Part shown: in pieces, positions 1-12,473 of the stretch
Position numbering within the stretch: position 1 is the first letter of the stretch
Layout of the letters: each line of letters begins with the position of its first letter
Position numbers and translations under genes: made by a program
NCBI GenBank assembly: GCA_028622995.1
Contig: JAJQJQ010000036.1
Span: forward strand, 496,001-560,000
From: Panagrolaimus kolymaensis
Lineage: Eukaryota > Nematoda > Chromadorea > Rhabditida > Panagrolaimidae
Direction: 5' to 3'
Length of the DNA stretch: 64,000 nucleotides
The notes under the pieces: model-generated
What the model saw: only the letters and a program-made list of their open reading frames with translations
What the model was told of the DNA's origin: nothing
Databases searched by the model: none

Positions 1-3000
1 CACTGTTAAGTGAAATTAAAAGCAAGAAATACCTTAATGGTTTCATTTTTTAAAATCCAAAATCGGTATGTAAAACATTTACTGAAAGCCTTTATTAATT
101 TAAAAATTAATTTTGCATCAACAAAACACGATTCAGCACTGTTAAGTGAAATTAAAAGCAAGAAATACCTTAATGGTTTCATTTTTTAAAATCCAAAATC
201 GGTATGTAAAACATTTACTGAAAGCCTTTATTAATTTAAAAATTAATTTTGCATCAACAAAACACGATTCAGCACTGTTAAGTGAAATTAAAAGCAAGAA
301 ATACCTTAATGGTTTCATTTTTTAAAATCCAAAATCGGTATGTAAAACATTTACTGAAAGCCTTTATTAATTTAAAAATTAATTTTGCATCAACAAAACA
401 CGATTCAGCACTGTTAAGTGAAATTAAAAGCAAGAAATACCTTAATGGTTTCATTTTTTAAAATCCAAAATCGGTATGTAAAACATTTACTGAAAGCCTT
501 TATTAATTTAAAAATTAATTTTGCATCAACAAAACACGATTCAGCACTGTTAAGTGAAATTAAAAGCAAGAAATACCTTAATGGTTTCATTTTTTAAAAT
601 CCAAAATCGGTATGTAAAACATTTACTGAAAGCCTTTATTAATTTAAAAATTAATTTTGCATCAACAAAACACGATTCAGCACTGTTAAGTGAAATTAAA
701 AGCAAGAAATACCTTAATGGTTTCATTTTTTAAAATCCAAAATCGGTATGTAAAACATTTACTGAAAGCCTTTATTAATTTAAAAATTAATTTTGCATCA
801 ACAAAACACGATTCAGCACTGTTAAGTGAAATTAAAAGCAAGAAATACCTTAATGGTTTCATTTTTTAAAATCCAAAATCGGTATGTAAAACATTTACTG
901 AAAGCCTTTAATTTTGCATCAACAAAACACGATTCAGCACTGTTAAGTGAAATTAAAAGCAAGAAATACCTTAATGGTTTCATTTTTTAAAATCCAAAAT
1001 CGGTATGTAAAACATTTACTGAAAGCCTTTATTAATTTAAAAATTAATTTTGCATCAACAAAACACGATTCAGCACTGTTAAGTGAAATTAAAAGCAAGA
1101 AATACCTTAATGGTTTCATTTTTTAAAATCCAAAATCGGTATGTAAAACATTTACTGAAAGCCTTTATTAATTTAAAAATTAATTTTGCATCAACAAAAC
1201 ACGATTCAGCACTGTTAAGTGAAATTAAAAGCAAGAAATACCTTAATGGTTTCATTTTTTAAAATCCAAAATCGGTATGTAAAACATTTACTGAAAGCCT
1301 TTATTAATTTAAAAATTAATTTTGCATCAACAAAACACGATTCAGCACTGTTAAGTGAAATTAAAAGCAAGAAATACCTTAATGGTTTCATTTTTTAAAA
1401 TCCAAAATCGGTATGTAAAACATTTACTGAAAGCCTTTATTAATTTAAAAATTAATTTTGCATCAACAAAACACGATTCAGCACTGTTAAGTGAAATTAA
1501 AAGCAAGAAATACCTTAATGGTTTCATTTTTTAAAATCCAAAATCGGTATGTAAAACATTTACTGAAAGCCTTTATTAATTTAAAAATTAATTTTGCATC
1601 AACAAAACACGATTCAGCACTGTTAAGTGAAATTAAAAGCAAGAAATACCTTAATGGTTTCATTTTTTAAAATCCAAAATCGGTATGTAAAACATTTACT
1701 GAAAGCCTTTATTAATTTAAAAATTAATTTTGCATCAACAAAACACGATTCAGCACTGTTAAGTGAAATTAAAAGCAAGAAATACCTTAATGGTTTCATT
1801 TTTTAAAATCCAAAATCGGTATGTAAAACATTTACTGAAAGCCTTTATTAATTTAAAAATTAATTTTGCATCAACAAAACACGATTCAGCACTGTTAAGT
1901 GAAATTAAAAGCAAGAAATACCTTAATGGTTTCATTTTTTAAAATCCAAAATCGGTATGTAAAACATTTACTGAAAGCCTTTAATTTTGCATCAACAAAA
2001 CACGATTCAGCACTGTTAAGTGAAATTAAAAGCAAGAAATACCTTAATGGTTTCATTTTTTAAAATCCAAAATCGGTATGTAAAACATTTACTGAAAGCC
2101 TTTATTAATTTAAAAATTAATTTTGCATCAACAAAACACGATTTAGCACTGTTAAGTGAAATTAAAAGCAAGAAATACCTTAATGGTTTCATTTTTTAAA
2201 ATCCAAAATCGGTATGTAAAACATTTACTGAAAGCCTTTATTAATTTAAAAATTAATTTTGCATCAACAAAACACGATTCAGCACTGTTAAGTGAAATTA
2301 AAAGCAAGAAATACCTTAATGGTTTCATTTTTTAAAATCCAAAATCGGTATGTAAAACATTTACTGAAAGCCTTTATTAATTTAAAAATTAATTTTGCAT
2401 CAACAAAACACGATTCAGCACTGTTAAGTGAAATTAAAAGCAAGAAATACCTTAATGGTTTCATTTTTTAAAATCCAAAATCGGTATGTAAAACATTTAC
2501 TGAAAGCCTTTATTAATTTAAAAATTAATTTTGCATCAACAAAACACGATTCAGCACTGTTAAGTGAAATTAAAAGCAAGAAATACCTTAATGGTTTCAT
2601 TTTATAAAATCCAAAATCGGTATGTAAAACATTTACTGAAAGCCTTTAATTTTGCATCAACAAAACACGATTCAGCACTGTTAAGTGAAATTAAAAGCAA
2701 GAAATACCTTAATGGTTTCATTTTTTAAAATCCAAAATCGGTATGTAAAACATTTACTGAAAGCCTTTATTAATTTAAAAATTAATTTTGCATCAACAAA
2801 ACACGATTCAGCACTGTTAAGTGAAATTAAAAGCAAGAAATAACTTAATGGTTTCATTTTTTAAAATCCAAAATCGGTATGTAAAACATTTACTGAAAGC
2901 CTTTATTAATTTAAAAAATAATTTTACATCAACAAAACACGATTCAGCACTGTTAAGTGAAATTAAAAGCAAGAAATAACTTAATGGTTTCATTTTTTAA

Positions 3001-3506
3001 AATCCAAAATCGGTATGTAAAACATTTACTGAAAGCCTTTATTAATTTAAAAATTAATTTTGCATCAACAAAACACGATTCAGCACTGTTAAGTGAAATT
3101 AAAAGCAAGAAATACCTTAATGGTTTCATTTTTTAAAATCCAAAATCGGTATGTAAAACATTTACTGAAAGCCTTTATTAATTTAAAAATTAATTTTGCA
3201 TCAACAAAACACGATTCAGCACTGTTAAGTGAAATTAAAAGCAAGAAATAACTTAATGGTTTCATTTTTTAAAATCCAAAATCGGTATGTAAAACATTTA
3301 CTGAAAGCCTTTATTAATTTAAAAAATAATTTTACATCAACAAAACACGATTCAGCACTGTTAAGTGAAATTAAAAGCAAGAAATAACTTAATGGTTTCA
3401 TTTTTTAAAATCCAAAATCGGTATGTAAAACATTTACTGAAAGCCTTTATTAATTTAAAAAATAATTTTACATCAACAAAACACGATTCAGCACTGTTAA
3501 GTGAAA
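1..3506. repeat. Satellite array, 136-bp unit, about 26 copies
   Basis: Head-to-tail array with a period of exactly 136 bp: the unit start CACTGTTAAGTGAAATT is at 1, 137, 273 and so on. Copies are nearly identical through the first 2.7 kb. Three copies (joins at about 911, 1984 and 2649) are 121 bp, all missing the same 15 bp from the AT-rich TTAATTTAAAAATTA segment. Copies nearest the unique flank (2.8-3.5 kb) carry extra substitutions, as expected at the edge of an array homogenised by unequal exchange. The array is cut by the window start, so its real length is unknown. It carries no coding capacity; a short ORF at its right edge is accidental. Confidence 0.98.
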
Positions 3507-4059
3507 TTTATAAGCATTTTAATACAATTTTTTGCTTAGTTTTGATATGTTTTTACTTGGATATTATTTTTTTTTGATCATAAAAAATTTCTCTCTGGTC
3601 AAATCCGGGTTGACTATAATTCAAAAAAATTTTCATCATTGCCGACTGTTTCTAAAAAATTTACACAATTTGTTTAATTGTTAATCAAAAACATAATAAC
3701 AAAAAATGTGACTGGATTAACTTTTTCTATTTCTCCTAAAATATTTTTTATTTATATCTTTTATTATTCTACTATAAAATAAAGAAAATAACAAAAAATT
3801 AATATACAATATATTAAAAAATAACATAGTAATAATCATAGGTATTATTGTATTTTGATAAAATTCCATTTCCATTATCATTTGTTGGTTCACGTTAAAT
3901 CCCATCAATAAGATTACCAAAATTTTCAACCAAGTGTCTAAAATTTAGAAAAGATAAAAATACAACAAACAAATTTTTTTTTTAAAATACTTACGAAATC
4001 ACATATTTCAACATAAATTAACCAGATACTTCGTAACTTCAAACTTCAAGCTTGTTTTA
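3507..4059. other. AT-rich spacer after the satellite; possible small membrane ORF on minus
   Basis: Mostly AT-rich spacer between the satellite and the 3' end of the next gene. On the minus strand 3717-3929 could encode about 70 residues with one hydrophobic stretch and a basic tail. I could not splice it to an upstream exon and its composition matches the background, so I do not call it a gene. Confidence 0.4.
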
Positions 4060-5630
4060 TTAAATTTCAAACCATTCAGCATCATTAAGTTCTTCATTAT
4101 CCGATGAGTCAACCTTAAAAAAGAAATTAACAAAGTTAATGGAAATACGTTAAAACTTACATGTGGATCAACTGATGTATCTCCTTCGAAATAACTTTCA
4201 CCAGATCCAAATTCTAAAAGAAAAAGAGCTTAGATATTAAAAATAAACAAAAATAATAATTCATCCGTAATAAAATTAAGATTACGATAGTTTTATTATC
4301 GTCTCTTCAAAAAAAAATAGTATCTGAATTAGAGTATATTTTTTAAAATCAAATTCTATTATTGTCTTAGCTAAAGCCAAAATTTATTGAAAAAATGAAA
4401 AACTTTTAATAATTTTTTTCAAAATAAAACTTAAAAAACATACCGCTGATTGTTTTGTTAGAATCTTCTTCACTTTCATATGTGCTTGAGTCTGTTTCGT
4501 CTTCACTTTCATTTGAATCTGCTTCTTCAATCAATCCTTCAAGGTTTTCAGCTTCTTTTTGATTAATTGAATCAGATTGCGATAAATTATTTTGAGGTTT
4601 AAAGCCCCTTTTTAAAAGCGATTGTCTTTTACGTTCAACTTCATCTTCAGATCCTTTTGGTGCCCAGCTATCAGCAACTAAAAACCAATATCATTTGTAA
4701 AAACTTATAGAAAAAATAGCTGTGTAGCAAAAACAACATAGGCGTTAAAATTTAAAATTTCAATGTTAATCAACAATTTAAATACATTATTGCTATTATT
4801 AATTTATTTTTTTGGTTGATTTAGAAGCAATAAAAGAATTTTTAATATATTTTTGGTGTTTCATCACTTTTTAATAACAGTTTCTTCTAAATTGAATCTC
4901 CAAAAGAAAGAAGGAAATTTTTAGGAAAATATAAAAGAGAAAAATCTTTATGTTTCAAAGATATGGAATTTTAAAAAAATTTTTAAATTTATATAGAATT
5001 TAACTCAAACGGCCATAAGATTAAAAAAATAACATACCAGGACATCTAAACTTATGCCATTTTTTACCACTAACCATCACAAATCCAATTTTAGGAAGAG
5101 AACCATGGCTACCAAAATAAATGCCTTTCCTGCAACTAAAATATTTAAATAATTAAAATGTTTTTATAATAATTTTGAGGAAGATTTTTTAATACACACA
5201 AGTCTATTAATTTTGTATATTTTTAAGCATTACTTTTTATGAAAAAAAGGTTCATTAAGTAGTTAAATTAGAAAATTTCACATGGTTGAAAAAACAAAAA
5301 ACCAAAATATGTGAATTTAAATTAAAAAAAATCTGTGAAAAAAAAACTTACTTTTGTTTTGGGCATTGAAAAAAAAAGAGTGGTTTTCCTCGCCATTTAA
5401 TTTTCCAATTTTTGTGATACAAAATAAATTCGCCATTTTCTTTGTCAATAAATGAATCTAAAAAATAAATAAAATGCATCAATTTTTTCATGAAGATAGT
5501 GAAATTATCAAAATTTCTTTCACAAAGTCTCAAATTAAGTATATAATCCTTTTTATGATTTGTACTTGTGATCACTTTGTAAGTGAGTTTCAAATGAAAT
5601 CATTCTCTCATATCTTTGTGAATCACCCAT
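4060..5630 (-). CDS. Hypothetical acidic protein with conserved-looking Cys/Trp N-terminal region
   Basis: I do not recognise a family. A five- to six-exon model splices cleanly: ATG at 5630, exon edges near 5571/5462, 5351/5136, 5036/4679, 4443/4216, 4160/4113, stop TAA at 4060. The reading frame is kept across every junction, which is the main support. The N-terminal half has a basic Trp-rich part (KNWKIKWRGK), then a CPKQNC pair and, about 35 residues on, a second Cys in KWHKFRCP, which could be a small zinc-binding or treble-clef fold. The C-terminal half is strongly acidic and Ser-rich and ends DAEWFEI. An acidic tail after a small Cys-bearing domain would fit a nuclear protein, but that is inference. 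The first intron uses a weak GTGATC donor, so the first exon is the least certain part. Confidence 0.6.
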
Positions 5631-5924
5631 ATAAATCAGAATCACTACGACTCCCGAACACCACCTTCGCTGCAAGTTATTCAAAAATTCCAAAGAAAAA
5701 ATCTGCCAATTTTGTTAAATGTACGATGTTATTTTGACAAATGTTAATGATCACAACTTGATACAAAGCTTTTGCATATTATAAACTTACTTAGAAATGA
5801 GTGATTCTTAATTAAGTTTAATAATAACATTATTTTGTTTTTTCATTCTTATACAGTTTATTAGCTAAAAGACTTTTGTCCAATTTTAAAAAATTTTTAT
5901 GAAGTAAACAAAAATCTTACAATT

Positions 5925-8400
5925 TTAAAATAATTTGCTACCAAAAGTTTTAAAAAAGACTTCGCTAAGCTTTACAAATCTTTTTGGCTTGAAAACACAC
6001 AAAAGATTTACAATTTTTATACCTCCATTAATAAGAAAAAGAAACTCACTAAAAATAACTCTTTGATTATTCTTTGGCGCACTCTTTGATTTTTTAGTAG
6101 TTTCATCAATATTTTTCAAATGTTTCTCATCTATTGACAGTTCACCTAATGAAATTCCAGATGTATCACAACTACTTGACGACGATGACGAGACAGCAAC
6201 AGGAGTTCCACTTACATTAACACTTGCTTCTTTTTGACTTTGACTTTTATGAAGATTAATTTTACGCTTCTTTCCAATTCGTTTCTTATTCGGTTTTGTA
6301 TCCTTTTCCTTCAGCCATGGATGAGAAAGCAATTGATCAGCTGATTTTCTTTTAGCTGGAATCGTATTAAGCATATGAAACAGGAAATCAACAAGATCTT
6401 CTTTATCATTTTCCAGCATTTGTAGTTTGTTAAACTTGGATTGTAAAACTTTCTTGATTTGTTTTTCAGCTTTTTTAGAATCAAATTTCTTAGTTGTAAA
6501 TTTTATATGATAGTTACATGGAAGAATCAAAGAAAATTTGTTTTCAAAACCACCAGGATCTTTGTAAGCTTTGTAATGTTTAAAACGACGCCGTGAAAAT
6601 TGACCAAACATATTTCTTAATGCAATGATTTCGTTATCTTGGTACCAAATTTCTTCAGCGAGTCCGAATTCAAGAAACGTTTTATTAGTCAACAGCACAA
6701 CAATCTAAATTTTTAGCAAGTAAACATTTTTTTGAGAAGATTTAAAAAAAAGTTACGGTAACACCAAGAGCCCAGATATCATGAGAAGGAAGCAAAGGAG
6801 AACCAAAAAAATATTCAGGAGGACGAAAACCAAAAGTGCCAGTCTCTCTTTCAGCTCCTTCTTCCTAAAAAATATGTTGTATATAATTGAATTAATATGA
6901 AACTTACCAAAGCATTTCCAAAATCAATTAATTTAAAGATCAATTGTGTCAATTCTTTAATATCTAGCTTTGTTATTTTGTCAAGTTCTTCTTCCAACAC
7001 CTTTCTTACTTTATCTTTATTCAATTTATATTTTTGTTGACATACCATTCGAAGCGATGAGAGATTTTTTCCTGATTTCACAGCTTTAACAACTTTTTCC
7101 AACAGATTCCGTAAATTTAGTTGAGACACACATGGAGCAATATTTTGAAGTTTGATATCACTGTGAATAACTTTAAGGCCATGAATAGTTTTAAGAGCAT
7201 TTAGAACATGTTTTGCGATTTTTTTGATAACTGGAATTGGTAAACCACCACCATATTTTGAAGCTTCTTTCAACAACATATAAAGATCTTTTCCCAAAGG
7301 TTCATATACACCAACACAAGCATCACGTCCACCAGATTTAACGCTGAGAGGTTCATAGAAGCGCAATATATTCGAATGGTTCGCAGTTTGTTGAAGAGTC
7401 TATAATATAAAGTGTTTAATTACAATAAAATTCAAATTATGAAAGAATATTTTTAATTCCTAATTTTTTGAAATTCATTCTCCATAAAAAATAAATCTTT
7501 TACTAGGCATTAAGAAAGGTGAGACATATTTGTTTTATTTTATCTTATTTTATTTTTAGACTAAAAACTTACTTTTGTTTCTAACTTTGGTATACCAAAA
7601 CCATATTTAAAAACTTTTGCAACTTTGAATTCATTGCTATTCATATCAATGATGAGCCAAATGATGGAAGAACCGCCATAACCAATTTTGCATACAACTC
7701 GATATTCATTTTTCGATCTTAAAATAATTTTGATAATAATTAATAAATTAATGAAAACTTACATATCACTAGTCATTCTATTACCAATATCAAGCAACCA
7801 TATCGTACTTTTATTAAATTTTAACGCATATTCTTGGATATTTTGAGCAAATACGTCCAAATTATGGTTGATATTTCCTAGCTCCGTCGTCGCAAGTGAA
7901 TTAACTGGATGTTGTTGTTGCACTTAAAATGAATAAATCATCAAAGAAAATTTATTTTAAACTTTTTGCTCAATTAATTCACTCCTGCATTAGTAATTTT
8001 TAAACTATTGTTATATTATATCGTAGTAAAATTTAGACTACTTGGCAAAGAAAAGTATGTATCATTTTTTTAAATCAAAAAAGAAATATAGCCTCATAGT
8101 GCTTGATACAACGAAGAAGACCATGTCATATCATAAATATCTTTGAAAGAGGAAAAAAGTATTAGAAATGCGAGAACTCTTTTTATTTAATATTTAACTC
8201 TTTTTACTACACTTTAAAAGTATTTTTTTTATTATGTTCAAAGTTTTTACAACCAAATATTTAAACACATTGATTTAAAAAACTTTGCACCAAAAACAAA
8301 ATATTGTAAGTAAGTAAAAAAGTGATTTAAAAAAATTAAACTCACCAGGAAGTTTGCCAGCTATCGGGTTTTCTTTTGTTGTTGGTTTATTTGCTACATC
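5925..8400 (-). CDS. Divergent SRPK-like serine/arginine protein kinase
   Basis: Exons at about 8399-8346, 7922-7763, 7717-7573, 7399-6908, 6864-6757 and 6704-5925 join in frame. The N-lobe has a glycine loop (CKIGYGGSS) and VAKVFK with the ATP-binding Lys. The catalytic loop reads HSDIKLQNI and subdomain VII reads KLIDFGNA. About 75 residues of basic helical spacer separate the two, the place where SRPK kinases carry their spacer. The C-lobe has HDIWALGV and DFLFHMLNTIPAKRKSAD followed by HPWL, close to the SRPK C-lobe. SRPKs phosphorylate RS-domain splicing factors. After the kinase come a Lys/Arg-rich stretch and a Ser run. The activation segment (TGTFGFRPPE) is unlike classical SRPK. The first exon is uncertain: no ATG could be tied to the frame at 8346-8399, and a last intron near 6025 is possible. 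Confidence 0.8.
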
Positions 8401-8606
8401 ACCTTGAAGTTTTTTTTAGCTCTTGCAACATAATGATAAACCATTTCATGAAATATTGTAATAATGCTTATCAGCAAAAGTAATATCCAACGAAAGCTTA
8501 TAAAAAACAAAAGTTTTGAAAAATTTAAAAAAGCCGATGATATATTTTTATGCAAACTTTTTACTTCCAGAACAAGAAAAAAAAAATATTTTGTGGCGTG
8601 ACTCAA

Positions 8607-9251
8607 AAAAGCTATTCCAATGAAATATTTTACAATGAAAAATGAATTTTAAAATTAAAATTTTTCTCCATCTTTCATAAGCAATTTTTTCATCTACTAA
8701 ATAAATTTTTAAGGCATTCGAAAATACTTTAGAATTTTAATGTTTCCTCTTTTATTAATTCTTAGCAACTTTGTTTGAATGAAAGAGTTTTATAATTTGG
8801 ATATTTTCCTTATTAAAAAAGTGAAAAGTAGAAAATACGTCCGAAAAATTTGATATTGATGTTGGGTATCAGATGAAAGAAAAAAATGTGCAAATAGATA
8901 ATATGTTTGTTGGGGATAAACAAAGGTTGATTAATAAATGTTTAATCAAACTTTTAAAAAATACAAATAATAATACAAAATAAAATAGCAAAGTAAATAT
9001 GAGTGAGAAATGAGCTCAACTAACCTCAACGGTTCTCAGATCAAACGAAAGGTGCTTTTTCACAAAAAGCGGCATGGTTTTATAGACCATCGAGTGATTC
9101 ACCGAAAAAAAAATATAAAGGAGAAAAAGAACGAAGATAGAAATATACAAAAGGGATATTTAACAGCAGATGTTGTGAGCAAGAAAAATATAAAAACATC
9201 TCTGGGAAAGTGAATCATTAAAGGAGCGATGATCAATATCAGCGACACCCC
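8607..9251. other. Intergenic, no supported gene
   Basis: AT-rich spacer. A 67-codon plus-strand ORF (9010-9213) is rich in Lys and Arg and has no recognisable domain or splice context; I leave it out. Nothing else is seen. Confidence 0.5.
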
Positions 9252-9459
9252 GGCCCACGATGAATTTGTTTCAATTAGATTGTTTCATTTTTTAAGACAA
9301 AGAGATACCGTAAGCTACCGTAATTTCATGGTAAAGCGGCAAATTTTTCCATCAGCAAAATTTTTTGAATAAGGAGAAAATTTGCCGCTTTCCCATGAAA
9401 TTACGGTAGCTTACGGTATCGTTGTCTTAAAAAATGAAACAACAAATTTATCGTGGGCC
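9252..9459. mobile_element. Fold-back MITE-like element, about 208 bp
   Basis: Two arms of about 85 bp form an imperfect palindrome. The left arm starts GGCCCACGAT at 9252 and the right arm ends TCGTGGGCC at 9459. The best-conserved inner part contains GATACCGTAAGCTACCGTAA and its reverse complement. Only about 25 bp separate the arms, so the RNA or single strand would make a long hairpin. I see no clear target-site duplication, no coding sequence and no second copy in the window. It could be a MITE or a remnant of a larger element. It lies 24 bp from the envelope fragment. Confidence 0.8.
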
Positions 9460-9483
9460 AAAGAAGAATGTCACCCATGGATA

Positions 9484-10113
9484 TCAAATATCTTTCTTAG
9501 TTATTGCCGAAATAATCCGTGCGGGTTGAAAAATGGGCAAATTTCTGACGACGCAAAATAAAACAAAGAATCCAATTAATATGGCGACGAGGAGCATCCA
9601 ATGATCATAAAGCGAGAACCATTTCACAAAATAACTAAAATCCAATGAGGAAGCTGCCTGAAGTTCTTTTGATGCAATTTGGCGATAAGAAGAGTGAACA
9701 TCGTGGCCAACAAAAGCAAGGTCACCTTCGAGTTGAGCTTCTGTCATGGAATTTGCACATTTGATTTTGCAAGTGGCAGAAATTCTTGCATGAGCAAAAT
9801 TGAAACGTAATGATTTTATATAACCTTCATGATTACAAATGATGGCTGAGTTGGATCCATCGCTATCAATATTAAAAAAATTGGATCCAAATTCAGTTTT
9901 ACAGTTTGTTTGGACTTCCGATCCAGCGCGGCAGTTGTAACATCCAATTAATCGACTGAATGTTACCTTACATTTTGAGTTTGAAATAAGTGTGATAACA
10001 AATAAATCTTTAATTTCAAGTTGAAGTTGAATTGCGGGTGTTGACGAGTAGACGAATCGAACCGTCTTCTCCCAACCTAGGAAATGTGCTTCAGCCATTT
10101 GGAGTGGCAACAA
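9484..10113 (-). pseudogene. Retroelement envelope glycoprotein fragment (Phlebovirus G2-like C-terminal part)
   Basis: A single open frame of about 209 codons without introns, starting at a TTG, so the 5' part is missing. It contains the cysteine pattern SRLIGCYNCRAG, several further Cys, and a hydrophobic anchor near the end (LLVAILIGFFVLFCVV) followed by a short tail. This layout resembles the C-terminal region of phlebovirus-type class II glycoproteins (G2/Gc), which nematode LTR retroelements of the BEL/Pao and Gypsy groups carry as env. No gag, pol or LTR is next to it, so it is a broken remnant. Stop is TGA. Family assignment is from the cysteine and membrane-anchor pattern only. Confidence 0.6.
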
Positions 10114-10246
10114 TTGATTTATCTGCTTGCTAATTAACTGAATTTATGGACTTTTAGCAGCGGCAACCACGACTTTGAAAAACTAATTTAAAGTTCCAAA
10201 TATTTTTTTATTAATTGCAAAATTTGAAAAGTTGAATAATAAAAAA

Positions 10247-11568
10247 ATGGAAGAAATTTCTTTGATTGTTTTTTATTGCATTAATTTATTCCTTGGATTT
10301 ATTGGAATTATTATGTATTCATTTACCATTAGCATGAGAAATAAAAGATTAAAAGTTTGTTTACCAAGAAATTTGAGGTACGTGGGTTTGCATAAATATT
10401 TTTTTTTTGCCTGAATCAAGCAAGCCAACGACGACAATCTTCTCGTCAGAAACACCCAAACTCAAACTTGCTTGACTAACTTTTTTTCCAAAAAAAATTT
10501 TAATTCTCTCGAACTACCATATCTTTTTTTTCAGAATTTATATGAATTTATTTTGTTATCCACCATGTTTAATTTTATGTTTATTATCAATTACAACATC
10601 AGTTTATTATTTAATTTTTCGAATTAATATTGAAACAACAAATATTTTAGTTTCAATAATTTTAGCATTTTTTGCTCAAATTTTTCGCATGAATTTATTT
10701 ATTATTGTTATTGAAAGAATTATTTCGAGTATATTTATTGGAAAATATAATAATAATTCGAATTTGGGATTAATTTTAATAATATTTTTCACGGGCTTTT
10801 TAACTATAATTTATTTAATTCCATTTTCAATGCGTGAGTTTTTTTGCTCCAGGAAAATCATGATCGCTTGCTTTTACCCATAATTTTTTGTTTTGTTTCA
10901 GTAGCTTCGAGTTTCAAGCTTCTCCAATTATACACAACATATTTCATTCTTTCAATGCATATAATAACTTTAATAATTTGCAAATTGCTTTATTTAATTA
11001 ATCGAAAAGCATATAAATCTTTTGCATATCAAGTTTCATTAAAAGAGCGATATCAGGTATGTAAAGAAGAAAAACATACATACTTCAAACCTAAAAAAAT
11101 CCAAGAACAATTAACTCTAGTTTGTAAAAAAGAGTTTTTTAGATCCTTGAAAACGTTAAAGTTTTATCATTTATTTATCCAACAATATTTATTTTTACTT
11201 TTGTTGCTCCATTTGGGCCATTAATGATATTTATTCATAATTTAATTACCGAAGATTTCATTCCTCCGTCACTTTTTCATTTGGTAAGAAAACAATTTCG
11301 CAAAGCTTTGGAATCAATGACCGTGTCCAAAAAAAACATGATTCCAGAAAGAAAATATAATACATATTTTTTTTAGTCATACAACCTTGCTTTCATTATT
11401 ATGATGCTTTATCGAATGTCAAAAGTATTTCAAGATAAACGAGCTAAACTAAAACCATCTCCTTTATATTCCATTGTTGTTGCTGTTAAAAGTCCCTTAG
11501 GAAAATCATTACCCATTAATCAACAAATTGATAGTTATTTTAAAAGTTTACAAAAATTATGGGAATAA
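10247..11568 (+). CDS. Seven-transmembrane chemoreceptor, nematode Sra/Sre-like (copy 1)
   Basis: Five exons (about 10247-10379, 10535-10834, 10902-11055, 11141-11284, 11377-11568) join in frame and give a protein of about 305 residues with repeated hydrophobic helices, the expected size for a nematode serpentine receptor. The signature SLKERYQ, then ILENVKVLSF across an intron, is the helix 5-6 region typical of the Sra superfamily. The C-terminus has SYNLAFIIMMLYRMSKVF and ends LQKLWE. Such receptors sit in sensory cilia and bind small molecules; the ligand is unknown. A clear paralogue lies on the minus strand at 27170-29101 with the same intron positions. Confidence 0.85.
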
Positions 11569-12473
11569 TAAATATCAACAACAACAGCCGTGACAAACAA
11601 TAAATTCAGTTTGAAAGGTTAAAATTTTTGCCTCTAAAATGTGGGGCAACAAATAAGACGATGTAAGAAATACATATCCACTTACGCTGTTTGCCTTCTT
11701 CATATGGTTATTTCTTTTTTAATACTTTTTTAATAATTGCATCGCAAAAATAATTTATGGATGGACGATATCAAAAGAAAAAATGCATCAGCTAACACAA
11801 CCAAAAATTAGGAAAGAAAAAACTCAAAAATTATAACAATTGAAAATTTCTTGAAACGAAGTTTTTTTCAGAGCTATCAAATCATAAAATTGCTTTCGAA
11901 TTGCTAAACTTCCAACGTTTTGATTTGTATCGAAAAAAATGTTTGTTTTGAGTATTTTTAACTTCATAAATTACATTTCATGAGTAATATCTTCTTCGTC
12001 TCCTTTTCACTCGGTTATTACAACTTCTCTGACAAAAAAAAGCATCAAACCACGCTTTTCCTTTTATGATCGCTTCGTCGTTATTTACACGTTTCTTTCT
12101 TCTTTGCACTTTTGTGTCAAATGACGCTATCCCTTTGGATCGTTTCCTTCCTCCTCAAAAATATTTTCCAACAATGGTTTTGTAAATAAATCTTTATTTA
12201 TTCAATTTTTACATATGTACATACACGGTTAGGAAATATATTCAGTGAATCAAATAAATGCAATCAAAAATGGAGAAAGATGCAAGTCAATCGTTGGAAT
12301 ATCAAGATGCCATGAGAGTGAACGAGAGAAAACAGTTACAAGTATAATTCTTCCATAACACCAACTGAAAGATATTTCGAATAGTTAGATTAAAATCATC
12401 CACGCATACAAGTTTTCTATGAGCTTGAAACTTCACAATCTTTTTAAACATTATAAACGAACTTACATTAAAA
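11569..12473. other. Intergenic, no gene seen
   Basis: AT-rich sequence between convergent genes: the chemoreceptor ends at 11568 (plus) and the next gene ends at 12474 (minus). A short minus-strand frame at 12302-12493 is not supported. Confidence 0.5.

Noticed and set aside
1..3506. CRISPR-like array
   Set aside because: The array is a head-to-tail satellite without unique spacers, and the genome is eukaryotic.
3365..3577. 70-codon ORF at the satellite edge
   Set aside because: It is made of satellite sequence and exists only because edge copies lost a stop codon.
8394..8606. Hydrophobic 70-codon ORF upstream of the kinase
   Set aside because: Its frame does not continue into the kinase exon at 8346-8399, and it has no splice support; composition is background.
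9010..9213. Lys/Arg-rich 67-codon ORF
   Set aside because: No domain, no splice context, A-rich composition explains the Lys codons.
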